A stretch of 64,000 bases of DNA, taken from Ypsolopha sequella (taxonomy: Eukaryota > Arthropoda > Insecta > Lepidoptera > Ypsolophidae). The notes beneath the pieces are model-generated. The model had not been told where the DNA came from. It did not search any database and saw nothing but the letters and a program-made list of their open reading frames with translations. The translations under genes were made by a program, and so were the position numbers. Position 1 is the first letter of the stretch. The number at the start of each line of letters is the position of its first letter. The stretch lies in assembly GCA_934047225.1 (NCBI GenBank), contig OW203990.1, positions 24,345,045 to 24,409,044 of the forward strand. Direction: 5' to 3'. Shown here piece after piece: positions 55,425-64,000 of the stretch.

Positions 55425-55887
55425 CTGTAAATTAAATAAATTTATTTTTCCTTTATCAGCTTTCTTTTTTATTTACCATTTACACAAAATTATAATAGAA
55501 AATAATAATAGCAGCTAAAAACCACAAAAGTTTAAACTTGTGCTATCGTGAGTCACGTTACACTTAGCTACGAGAGCAAAATTATAATTTGGCACTTTGC
55601 TTACAATAAACAGCTAAAATTATAAATGTATACATAGTAATTTGTTATCCTTTACTGGAGCTAGTTAAGCAAAAAAAACGTAAAATAGATAGTTATGATG
55701 AATTATTTGAAACAAGAAAATGTTTTTTTTTATTTAGCCTTAATATTAATAGGAGTTGTATTGTTTTTTGATACATAAATATAAATATACACAAACGAGT
55801 CACATATTATAATACATCTTGAGTTCTTGTATATAAGTTAAACTATTAATTTTATTTGCTAAATAATATTTATATACGATTTATATC

Positions 55888-56520
55888 TCGCAGTGCGAGA
55901 GAGACAGAATCAGGGAACATTCTCAAAAAGTTGGTTTTAAATTAATACAAAATTAAGTAAAATAGCTACAAAAAATTCCATAACTAGTAATTTAGGTATT
56001 GTTAAAACCTAGCTAAATATATATTTTTGTATGCTATCCCAATTTGTCAGAATATCAAAAAAAAAAGTGTAAATTTAGACCTCATTTCAATAATTATTTA
56101 TATCGAGTTTAATTCCTGAACTCACGTTTATGATAGTCCAAAATCTAGAAAAACCGGTCAAGTGCGTGTCGGGCCACGCGCAGTGTAGGGTTCTGTTGTT
56201 CCTGCACAATATGCGGACTTCTTCTCTAAGTACATTTTATGAGTTTGTCGACTAATACAGATCGCGCCAAACTTCTAGTACGCCCGGAAGTTGCTCTTCC
56301 CAAGAACGGCCCATACATTTTGTTCCTGTTGATGCGAATCGCTCCGTGTTTAGAGAGGACTAAAAGTTTGGCACGATCTGTACTCGTTAACTTGTAAAGC
56401 CTACTTTTTGTTATGCATACTACTGCCGTGATTTTTTTCACGTCTCCAAATGCAACCGTTTCGCTGGCAGGGGGGGACACTTGACTCTAACAAAAATTAA
56501 CACTTTTAAGCTTAATATTT
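55888..56520. repeat. Dispersed repeat cluster
   Basis: 55888-56150 matches the right part of the 31527 element (TTCCATAAC(C/T)AGTAATTTAGGT, GCTATCCCAATTTGTCAGAATATC). It runs into ACCGGTCAAGTGCGTGTCGGGCC ... CAGTGTAGGGTTCTG, a characteristic lepidopteran segment. The 84-codon minus-strand ORF here is part of this repeat. Confidence 0.55.
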
Positions 56521-56989
56521 CGCAAACGGAACCCTGGATCGAAAAATGGTCTTCTCACACCCCCAATATTTATAAATTACCTATCTAATGACACCCCACA
56601 CTAGGGGATAGACGAGAATAAAAAAATCATCCCCTATTTACGTGTATGTGAGGTGATGTACCCTAAAAAAAAAACTTTTTCAAAATTTTACTGTACCACT
56701 TCATCGGCGTGATAAATATGTATACCCATGCCAAATTACAGCTTTCTAGTACAATTAGTCTATAATAATTTATTTATCTGGGGACTTCTTTTGAACAGCA
56801 GATAAATAACTTCAAAAAATGACGATTTAGACGACATATCCCTTTAACGTGCTGTCCGAACAGACTTTTACCTTATCAATTATGAAAGCCAATTTAAATA
56901 TAATGTTTTTAACGTATGATGATTTCGCTGACAGTGCAGTGTTAACAATGGCAGTGATATTACCTATCAAAATCATTTTTTTAAAGCAT

Positions 56990-57400
56990 GAATTAAGGCG
57001 ATATGTTAAAGTTTTAGCGTCCCTGTTACTCCGTATGCAAAAAAACCCTCAGTGCGAGAGGGACGGATTCTAGAAAAAGTAGCAAAAAGTCGGCTTTTTA
57101 TTAATATAAAATGTATTAAAGTTGCTATCAAAATTTTGTTTAACTAGATCCTAGACACTGTTAAAACCCATCTTATAAAATATATTTGCAGTCCATATGT
57201 CATTCCAAATCGTCAAACCAGGAGAATAGTTGTCGAAAAAGACCTCATTTCAATAAATATTTGTCAATCGCGTATCTGTTTAACAGGTCCCTAGAAAAAG
57301 ATTCCAAAAATAATAAACTATTTTATCAAAATAATACATTATTTACTGAAGTAGATATGCAAGTTCCAAAAGTGTCGATTTTTTTTCTGTAGCGCCTTAA
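56990..57400. repeat. Third diverged copy of the 31866/55888 repeat
   Basis: GTTACTCC ... CAGTGCGAGAGGGACGGA ... CAAAAAGTCGG ... GTTAAAACCCATCT line up with the other two copies. Confidence 0.55.
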
Positions 57401-57473
57401 TAGTTCAAGGATACTTGAATCGATTTTTAAATTTCAATAATTTAGTTTCTTTACTATTATTTATTATACAGAG

Positions 57474-57675
57474 TGGAAAAAATTTAAGGGCCCTGGAGGG
57501 GAAATTTAAGTGAGGGTTAATTTTTTTTATTTTGACAGTGAGACAAGCGAATTTTAGAAGATCTTTGAATGCAGTTTTGTTTCTTTTAAAAAATAAAGGA
57601 ATGTTTCCTTTCAGTAAAATAAGCTAATTAAAGGATTTAAGGTAGTTCCCCTCCAGGGCCCTTAAATTTTTTCCA
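57474..57675. mobile_element. TIR MITE, ~200 bp
   Basis: TGGAAAAAATTTAAGGGCCCTGG is matched in inverse by CCAGGGCCCTTAAATTTTTTCCA; the match continues with AGGGGAA and its inverse TTCCCCT. Confidence 0.75.
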
Positions 57676-57762
57676 ACCTGAATACTTTTAATGTATTATA
57701 TACTTTTATTTATGGAAAATCTTATTCTTGCTTACATATTGGAATTTTTGCTTACCATCTTG

Positions 57763-57763
57763 T

Positions 57764-57823
<60 letters not shown>
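57763..57823. repeat. (GAT)n microsatellite
   Basis: About twenty uninterrupted GAT units. Confidence 0.9.
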
Positions 57824-57825
<2 letters not shown>

Positions 57826-58199
57826 ATCTTGTTATAATTATACCATTACATTTTGAAACATTGTTAAATTAATGTAGTATTTTTGTCCCTAGTAGTAAGT
57901 AATTGATTGGAAATGATGCCTGTAACTAAAACTTACAAATGCCAGGGAACTCATGCTACGTGAAAAACATAGGAGCTAAATAATTTTTATTTTGCGAAGT
58001 TATTTGAGGACAGCACCATATTATAAGGTTTTATTATTCTTTTTTTTTGTAAGTTTTCTTTTGTGTGGTGCTGTGATAATAAAATAAATAAGTTATCTTA
58101 GCCTATCCATCTTGTCTCAAGCTGATGTTACGATCATAATAATATTAAGGCATGGAGGTAGGCATGTTATCATATATGTAACATTGTAACCTTAGTATG

Positions 58200-58340
58200 T
58201 AATATATAGGTTGTGATTTGGTCGGCCGCCTGGATTCGTGCTGGGGGCTCGGTTGGTGATCATTGAACCTTGTTTCTGGTCCCTGGCCGGGTCTCCGGTA
58301 TGGGTTTGGGCGGTTGATTGGATTTCACCTTGTATAATAA
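58200..58340. other. GC-rich island of unknown origin
   Basis: GGTCGGCCGCCTGGATTCGTGC ... GGTCTCCGGTATGGGTTTGGG stands out from AT-rich flanks. No ORF or repeat end is recognised; possibly the 3' end of a retroelement. Confidence 0.3.
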
Positions 58341-58852
58341 TAAAATATATTTTACCTATCATTTAAATCGTATATATATATTGCTACATAAATTAAATAC
58401 AACTTTAATCTAGTCCATGTACATTTATTATTTTATTACATATCTTTTTATTAGATCAAATTTGACGTGTAAAAAAAGTGTATATACCTACTTTGCAAAA
58501 TAAACTATTTGAATTTGAATTTAAACGGCAAAAATTGTGCAACAACAACTCGTATATTACCGGAAAATAAAACAGGTATGTGCATTAATTAATTACTTAT
58601 TAAATTATTATTATTAATTAAAATTATTATTATAAATTATTATTATTAAACAGTATTTATAATTAATATAAATTAATACATAATTATTTATTAGTTAAAA
58701 TATTCTATTCTACAAATATTAAAATACTGAGAGTTTGTTTCTTTATAACTCTCTAATTGGTAAACGAATCACGATAAAACTTTTGCAGCCGGAAAGGTCA
58801 TGACCTGGACCAACATATAGGCCACTTTTTATCCCAGGATACTGCACGTATA

Positions 58853-58920
58853 AAGCCACCACCTTTGGTTGGCAGAGCACTTGCCATTTAAGCAGGTTCA
58901 AATCCTAGACCGAGGAATTT
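58853..58920 (+). repeat. tRNA-like (SINE head) sequence
   Basis: TGGTTGGCAGAGCACTTGCC resembles a tRNA D-arm/A box and GGTTCAAATCC a B box, followed by CCGAGGAATTTTTCAAA. A similar B box plus GAGGAATT...TTCAAAA tail borders the 18562 foldback. Not a foldable tRNA. Confidence 0.4.
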
Positions 58921-59140
58921 TTCAAAATAATTGTCTTATTTAATATTTCTTTCGAATTGATATTTTCTATCTTATATTGTAATGCACTGACAATTTTTGA
59001 CTGCTCGGCGAAAGTGGTGGGGGACTAGCGCATGTATTCATTCGCACACAAAATTACTAAGTGCGATAGAGAAAAAATGACTAGCTCAGTCAAGGTCAGA
59101 CCTCATAAACCGTGCCGCTGCCTGTAATATCACAAATAAC

Positions 59141-59403
59141 TTAAATTAAATAATGAGGTTCCTTCATTTTAACATATTTTCCAAGTTTCGTCCTGACGTA
59201 CATCGGAGGGGGGTGATTGTGGTGGTACATGTATCTCATGAGCTCCCCGTGAACGATCTTGACGGCAGCTTTGCAGTTATAATGGTTCGACCGTCGCTGG
59301 GAGCAGTAGTACACGGAATGACCGCTTTTCCAAAAAGTATAATCTTGAAACATAAGCAGTTCGTGTCCTTGAACGGTTTTGATGAAAGTGAAACCCCCTA
59401 AAC
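59141..59403 (-). CDS. mod(mdg4): E38: alternative terminal exon, subfamily IX
   Basis: ATATGTTACAG then GT-TTA-GGG gives GLGGFTFIKTVQGHELLMFQD. The 87-residue tail has YTFWKSGHSVYYC, C34, C44 (X9, the widest Cys spacing here), H62 and H64 (HHNHPPP), and a basic end YVKMKEPHYLI. KAAVKIVHGEL between the pairs differs from the LDDDG turn of other groups. Twin of E39, about 770 bases away, with shared flanks. Confidence 0.88.
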
Positions 59404-59909
59404 CTGTAACATATTGCGGTTTTTAATTTTGTGGTGTTTCTTATGTAAGAGGTGGTAAAATTAGTAAAAAAAGGTGCTAAAGATAAATTATACAGGCTTG
59501 TACATAAATATTTGATGTGCATCAGAGATGAAGAACCAATCAGGAAACCTGTCTCCGAGAAAATATAAATTTATTCAATCCGCTAAAACAATAGATAGCA
59601 AATAAGATTGTGGCCGGAATCCATTTTACGGGTTAAAATGAAACAAATATCAATTAAGTAGTAATTAATTATTTATATTCACGCCCACAAATAAAGACTG
59701 ACGTCTGAAACTGCTATTTCAAATACAATACATAGCTGTAAACATTCAATATTGTGATGTTTAAGAAATAAGCCTTAAATTAAAATGAACATACAAATTT
59801 TATTTTTATTTACATTAAGACTAGTAAAAAGGAATATCTAACATTTGATAAGAAAACGCAGATCTTAACTTAAGCCATTACGTATATCTTAATTCCCTAT
59901 AATAAACAT

Positions 59910-60160
59910 TCAATCGTGTGTTCTTTTTATATATAAGCCATGTTTATTCTTGACATAATTCGGAGGGGGGTGATTGTGGTCTCCCATATATTTCATAAGC
60001 ACCCCATTAACGATTTTCACGGCAGCTTTACAACTGTAATGGACGGATCGCCGCTGGGAGCAATAATACACGGAATAACCGCTTTTCCAAAAAGTATAAT
60101 TCTCAAACATAAGCAGTTCGTGTCCTCGAACGGTTTTGATGAAAGTGTAACTCCCCAAAC
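59910..60160 (-). CDS. mod(mdg4): E39: alternative terminal exon, subfamily IX
   Basis: AAAATGTTGCAG then GT-TTG-GGG gives GLGSYTFIKTVRGHELLMFEN. The 83-residue tail has YTFWKSGYSVYYC, C34, C44, H62 and H64 (DHNHPPP), and ends YIKRTHD, shorter than its twin. The 5' flanks of both carry GGTTTACCACCTCTTACATAAG-like and GAGATGAAGAACCAAT blocks. Its 3' flank (59570-59900) has a third copy at 61545-61870 with no exon attached. Confidence 0.88.
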
Positions 60161-60249
60161 CTGCAACATTTTTTGCTTGAAAATTTTATGGTGTTTCTTA
60201 TGTAAGAGGTGGTAAACCTAGTTAAAGAAGTGCTAAAGATAAATATACA

Positions 60250-61540
60250 TCAAATATATATTTTTAATAGTGTACTTTCGATAATATAGCAGCAAAAAGA
60301 TGCAGATGTTTTGCTAATTTTATCACTTTGGACCTTTAAATATTCGGTGTACATCGGAGATGAAGAACCAATTAAGAAACCGATCTCCGAGAAAATATAA
60401 ATTTTGGACTGGGCTGAAATGAGCTAAAGAAAACTTCTTTTTGCTATCCGTATTTATGACAAAACAACAAAAGCATCAAACTGACAGTTCTTGATAGTGA
60501 GAATTGCCCTTTTTTACTCCTATGGTGTACTCGTATGAGCCATTTCACTTTGCAACATTTAAAAAGTTCGCAACAACGTGAAAGGCTTAAGCAATGTAGG
60601 AGTTAAAAGCGTATTTCCTACTATTACGAACTGTTAGTTTCCTCCCTTGTGCAAAAAATATACTTTACGCTCATCACACGTCCAAACGATTCAAAATCAA
60701 ATTTATTTGCATTATAAACCAAATACATATAAGTTTACAAAATCATACTTAAAAACAACACAATCATAACTTTAAAAATAATACGACGTGAGAAATTGGA
60801 TAAATAGAAACAAAATGTCAAGGTTCAAAGAGTAAAATTGTAGTGAATTGTGAACTGAATAGAAGATCAAGAATAAATTTTGGCTAATGTTAGGTAGTAC
60901 TAAATAAAATTAAGATTCAATTATATTACTCGTATTATAAAATTCATATAAGTTGTTTTAGTTTGTTCTGGAATGTTCTTAGATTTGCACTGTCACTGAT
61001 TTCTTGTCCAGATTATTGAAAATTTTATGCCTGTATAAACAAAGCCTCTGTTAGAAATGTTATAACTGAAAGTAGGCGTCCTTAGATCCTCGCTATTTTG
61101 TAGTGTTTTATGTCGCAACCTACTATTCGGTAATTATCTTTATTGTGCAAAATAAAGCTATATACTAGATATATATAAAGAGCGACTACTGTTAATATTT
61201 TATGTTTAATAAATAGGGGTTTGCAGTTTTCACAGCTTTTTTGCCGCCATCCTTCTTTTTGTTTTGCTTTTTAACTTTCTGTCATAACAACAATGCATTT
61301 TTTTCTAGCTTAGGTTCTGACGATGTTTTTTATCCTAAACATCTCAAATTTTATTGGATCATTAATTTTTAGACATTCCCTATATATCTTTGACATCTTT
61401 CAGATGATGTTAATGCTTTTCGTTTGAAACTAAACATTGTTTTTGATAAATAAAGAAAACTTTACCATTGCTCATTTCTTCTTTTATTTTCTTTTTGACA
61501 ATAAACTATCAATATATTAGTCTATTACGTTTTCACTATC
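60250..61540. other. Spacer without recognisable gene
   Basis: AT-rich, with short ORFs only. Possible retroelement remnant near 60700-60760 (CAAATTTATTTGCATTA), not firmly identified. Confidence 0.4.
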
Positions 61541-61544
61541 GCTA

Positions 61545-61870
61545 AAACAATAGTTAAACAATAGACAAGATCGTGACTTGAATCTATTTTACGGGTTAAA
61601 ATGAAACAAATATCATGCAAGTCGTAATTATTTTTATTCACGCCCACAAATAAAGACCGATCTACTGAAATTGCTATCTCAAATACATAGTTCAATATTG
61701 TGATTTTTTAATAAATAAGCCTTAATTAAAATTAGCATACAAATTTAATACTTTTATTTACATTTAGTCAGAAAGACTAGTAAAAAGGAATATCTAATAT
61801 TTGATAAGAAAATGTAGATCTCAAGCCATTAGGTACATCTTAATTCATTAATAAAGATATACAGTACTTG
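61545..61870. repeat. Orphan third copy of the E39 3' flank
   Basis: TTTTACGGGTTAAAATGAAAC, CACGCCCACAAATAAAGAC and GAAAAGACTAGTAAAAAGGAATATC-like blocks match 59580-59860 in order and spacing. Where the exon should follow (61870-62110) no finger can be read. Confidence 0.75.
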
Positions 61871-62140
61871 TATTGCATCTAAAACTGTAGCGTAAGTACA
61901 CAATACCTTGAAATTTATTAATCTCATAAATTGCTTTTCCATAATAATCTTAAAACTACTGAGTATTCGTACCGCCTACAATCAACGGAATTATTATTTA
62001 TAAGGAATAAATTACGGCTATTGGGGTTCTAACTAAATTGTTCAAGCCGTGCTATTTAATACATACTAGGTATATATTTAGAATGTCAAACCACTACTTT
62101 TTTTTTTCATTAACTTCGCAATATTGTCTATTTGTGAGAA

Positions 62141-62271
62141 CAGTAGGCCTACCATGAGTTTAGGCCTCGACACTTGCTAGCGGTTTACGAGAGGAGCCAG
62201 AATTTCTAATACAAAATATGTTACGCAGTCGCTACCGACTATCGAGACTAAAACTCATGGTAGTCCTACTG
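62141..62271. mobile_element. TIR MITE, ~130 bp
   Basis: CAGTAGGCCTACCATGAGTTT and its inverse AAACTCATGGTAGTCCTACTG. Confidence 0.7.
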
Positions 62272-62308
62272 CACATTATGGGCCGTCGCAAATCATAACG
62301 CTCCAGCA

Positions 62309-62504
62309 CCGGACCACCTCAAAGTACGCATTGAAATGTGAGCTTTGAATCGTGTTGCATACGTGATATTTTGCAAGTGTATGACGCGCAAGCCACGCGC
62401 CGCGCGTCGACGCGCCAACGCGACGGGCCCGTGCCGTCCACTAGTACAAAAACGTCACGCGAACTAAAGCTCATATTTCAATGCATTACTTTGAGGTGGT
62501 CTGG
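62309..62504. mobile_element. TIR MITE, ~195 bp
   Basis: CCGGACCACCTCAAAGTACGC, continuing ATTGAAATGTGAGCTTT, is inverted as AAAGCTCATATTTCAAT and GCATTACTTTGAGGTGGTCTGG. The loop is GC-rich. Confidence 0.7.
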
Positions 62505-62638
62505 TTCCGATCCGTTATAATGACCTTATATGGTACGACGGTAAAGGCTGGCCACAAATGTGAAAAAGTTTGATCTGTCAAACATTCAGATCTTTATCTC
62601 TTTTCGCATCAACCAAGAGGACCAAATAACAGTGTCCA

Positions 62639-62644
62639 TTTATT
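62639..62644 (-). promoter_or_regulatory. AATAAA overlapping the E40 stop codon
   Basis: GAA-TAA-ATG on the minus strand contains AATAAA across the stop. If used, the 3' UTR would be only some 15-30 bases. Confidence 0.45.
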
Positions 62645-62933
62645 CCGTGTCTTCAGAAGGTTGTGAAGATTTTTTTGATCTTTTCTTTACACCAAACTGT
62701 TTCCCTCTGATTGCATACATCGCTGATTTGACACTTCGGAAAGACGGCATATGATGCATCATGTCCCCATTAGCTTCTTTTATTTCGGCTATGAACTTGT
62801 TGTAAGTTTGGGGAATGGAAGCCATTTCTGAGTTCATGACTTTCTTTTTGCATTCGTACTTGGTTTTGGCAATGAAATTGGCGGTGAAGTCAGGCTGGCA
62901 GATGTGACTCGTTTCGTTGGGCACATAGCCTTC
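62640..62933 (-). CDS. E40b: second exon of the two-exon FLYWCH tail
   Basis: TCGTTTTCAG then GAA-GGC-TAT (phase 0) gives EGYVPNETSHICQPDF and continues 97 codons to TAA. The H-I-C triplet supplies the ligand pair missing from E40a, giving C54, C61, H78 and C80, a C2HC variant. A helical, Lys-rich region follows (KTKYECKKKVMNSE, TYNKFIAEIKE, SFRSVKSAMYAIRGKQ) resembling the linker after FLYWCH in MULE-like insect proteins. The tail ends in a basic KKRSKKSS. The AATAAA at 62639-62644 overlaps its stop codon. Confidence 0.7.
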   Translation of the reverse strand, partial: EGYVPNETSHICQPDFTANFIAKTKYECKKKVMNSEMASIPQTYNKFIAEIKEANGDMMHHMPSFRSVKSAMYAIRGKQFGVKKRSKKSSQPSEDTE

Positions 62934-63342
62934 CTGAAAACGATATAGACATCATCATAGACTTATTCTTAGGTCACAATCTTTCAGTATTTGAGGGTTG
63001 TTTTTTTATGTCTTGTATTAAAATTGGTTTTACTACTGGTGTATTTAATTAAAATGCAACACTTGTTTACACTTGTTGCATACACAGAATTTAAAGTTTT
63101 TTTTTTCGTTTACTTCACATAGAGGAAAGTCAAAATTTAAATGAATCAAACAAAATAATCATCTTTGTACCTACTCTATCTCGACAGTTGCTTAGACACA
63201 CTAATGTGTATTCTTCTAAATAGAATAACTCAAGTTAATTAAAGTTATATCCTAATATAACATTTAATAATTGAAGTTAGTACATTATATTCGTGCTTTA
63301 GGAAAGACCCACAGAAAATGAAGTAAACAAAGTATACTGAAC

Positions 63343-63545
63343 CTTTAATGTGACAGTAGCACCGCACTTTTTCCTCCATTTTACGCAACGCCATATTTCA
63401 GCACCAGTCTTATTGTCAGATCGTATTTTCGTGTATTGATGTCCATTACGGAGAAGTACAACACCGCCATTTCGTTCAATAAAAACCATATCCTCTTCCT
63501 CTCTAGATATTGGCAGAAATATTTCTTCAGCTTTCTCCATTTTGT
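63343..63545 (-). CDS. E40a: first exon of the two-exon FLYWCH tail
   Basis: TGTTTCAG then AC-AAA-ATG has the same acceptor phase as the array, giving DKMEKAEEIFLPI. The 68 residues hold MVFIERNGGVVLLRNGHQYTK and EIWRC with W52, C54 and C61, closest of all to the general FLYWCH consensus. The frame reaches TTA-AAG/GTTCAG, a phase-0 donor before any His ligand. Without splicing it stops 14 codons on (63298), leaving a half finger. It is nearest to the expected common exons, but could instead belong to a neighbouring FLYWCH gene. Confidence 0.72.
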
Positions 63546-63807
63546 CTGAAACATTATTAACATTTAGTGAATATTCTAACGAGTACAGTGTTCTAGCAAT
63601 ACTAAGTGCACCGTTTCAAAAAGGTACTTACTTACTGCTGTATTAAAAACTATGTATTTATAGGGGTTTGAAATTAAAATAATATATTCTAATATAAACT
63701 CATTGTGAATTTTTTATTAATTTTTAATATATGCTTTCAAGTTTCATTAGGAAAATAATCATTGTAATGATTGATTATACAATTTTTTTGAGAGAAAACT
63801 TCTTTTC

Positions 63808-64000
63808 CGGTCGGCCATAACTTCAGGCTTCTGGCGGCGGCGCTTCTTGCTGCGCTTCCAGGCGGTTTTTGCGACGGGCTTTGCCCTGCCACGACACCCG
63901 TCGGCGCCTTCCACCGCATCGGATGTATAGCGTGATCGCTCACTCAAAGAGCTCGACACTAGGTTCTTCCTATGCGCTCGATCACTGGCGGGGCTCCCCG
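63808..64000. mobile_element. GC-rich TIR element, second copy, cut by window end
   Basis: CGGTCGGCCATAACTTCAGGC ... GGTTTTTGCGACGGGCTTTGCCC ... GTCGGCGCC matches the element at 12129-12493. It continues past base 64000. The overlapping minus-strand ORFs belong to it. Confidence 0.7.

Larger units (their letters stand above)
1..64000 (-). other. mod(mdg4): mod(mdg4)-type array of alternative 3'-terminal FLYWCH exons
   Basis: About 40 homologous cassettes lie head-to-tail on the minus strand. Each opens with a 3' splice site and carries one FLYWCH zinc finger, and all but one run to a stop without a donor. Every readable acceptor except that of the decayed E10 leaves two bases before the first full codon, so one common donor (inferred to end in G) fits all. 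In insects this layout is known for mod(mdg4), where a shared BTB/Q-rich N-terminus is cis- or trans-spliced to tails that choose partner proteins and chromatin sites. No BTB exon was found here; it may lie beyond the right edge or be supplied in trans. The ATG in many tails is an internal Met, not a start codon. Confidence 0.82.

Noticed and set aside
57763..57823. (GAT)n as coding poly-Asp or poly-Met.
   Set aside because: Pure microsatellite with no open frame of use around it.
1..64000. A CRISPR array or bacterial operon.
   Set aside because: Repeats are long, irregular and contain spliced coding exons; base composition and transposons are insect-like.

Overview
The window looks like nuclear DNA of a moth or butterfly (Lepidoptera). 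It is AT-rich, intron-rich and packed with short inverted-repeat transposons and with repeat fragments typical of Lepidoptera. Examples are the tail with 'gcgggcgaagccgcgggc' at 23712, an RTE-like LINE tail at 5138-5226 and fragments starting 'caagtgcg'. No bacterial-type gene, rRNA or convincing functional tRNA is visible.

The coding content is essentially one thing: a tandem array of about 40 terminal coding cassettes, all on the minus strand. Each encodes one FLYWCH-type zinc finger (C-X6-9-C-X17-19-H-X-H) of about 70-90 residues. None is a free-standing gene. Almost every cassette starts at a 3' splice site (pyrimidines + AG) that leaves exactly two bases before the first complete codon, so all accept the same upstream donor phase; a donor ending in G gives D, E, G or A as first residue. 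Each then runs about 210-330 bases to a stop codon with no downstream donor. This is the architecture of the alternative 3' exons of modifier of mdg4, mod(mdg4), the BTB chromatin/insulator gene whose common 5' exons are joined in cis or in trans to many FLYWCH tails. The common BTB exons are not in the window; for cis-splicing they would lie to the right of base 64,000. The mod(mdg4) name rests on family knowledge; the splice-phase pattern is read directly from the sequence.

Layout, left to right (E = cassette). 1-17,100: E1-E11, a young subfamily of near-identical 81-residue tails; E8-E11 sit in a ~1.15-kb tandem repeat, and a ~4.4-kb block of transposons separates E4 from E5. 19,455-20,479: compact trio E12-E14. 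21,215: a decayed relic. 25,122-27,873: E15-E18, mostly with the signature Trp. 28,573-35,258: E19-E24. 36,246-37,770: E25-E27, the most divergent. 38,877-42,556: a truncated relic, then E28-E29. 44,084-55,424: E30-E37, where two subfamilies interleave and one copy has decayed. 59,141-60,160: twin E38-E39. 62,640-63,545: E40, a two-exon cassette whose finger is split by an intron.

The spacers hold a dense set of MITEs and foldback elements. Several have readable target-site duplications: TTAA (piggyBac-like), an 8-bp GCTTACAG (hAT-like) and TTA (Harbinger-like). The picture is a locus growing by tandem duplication of exon plus flank, with visible birth, decay and transposon interruption.
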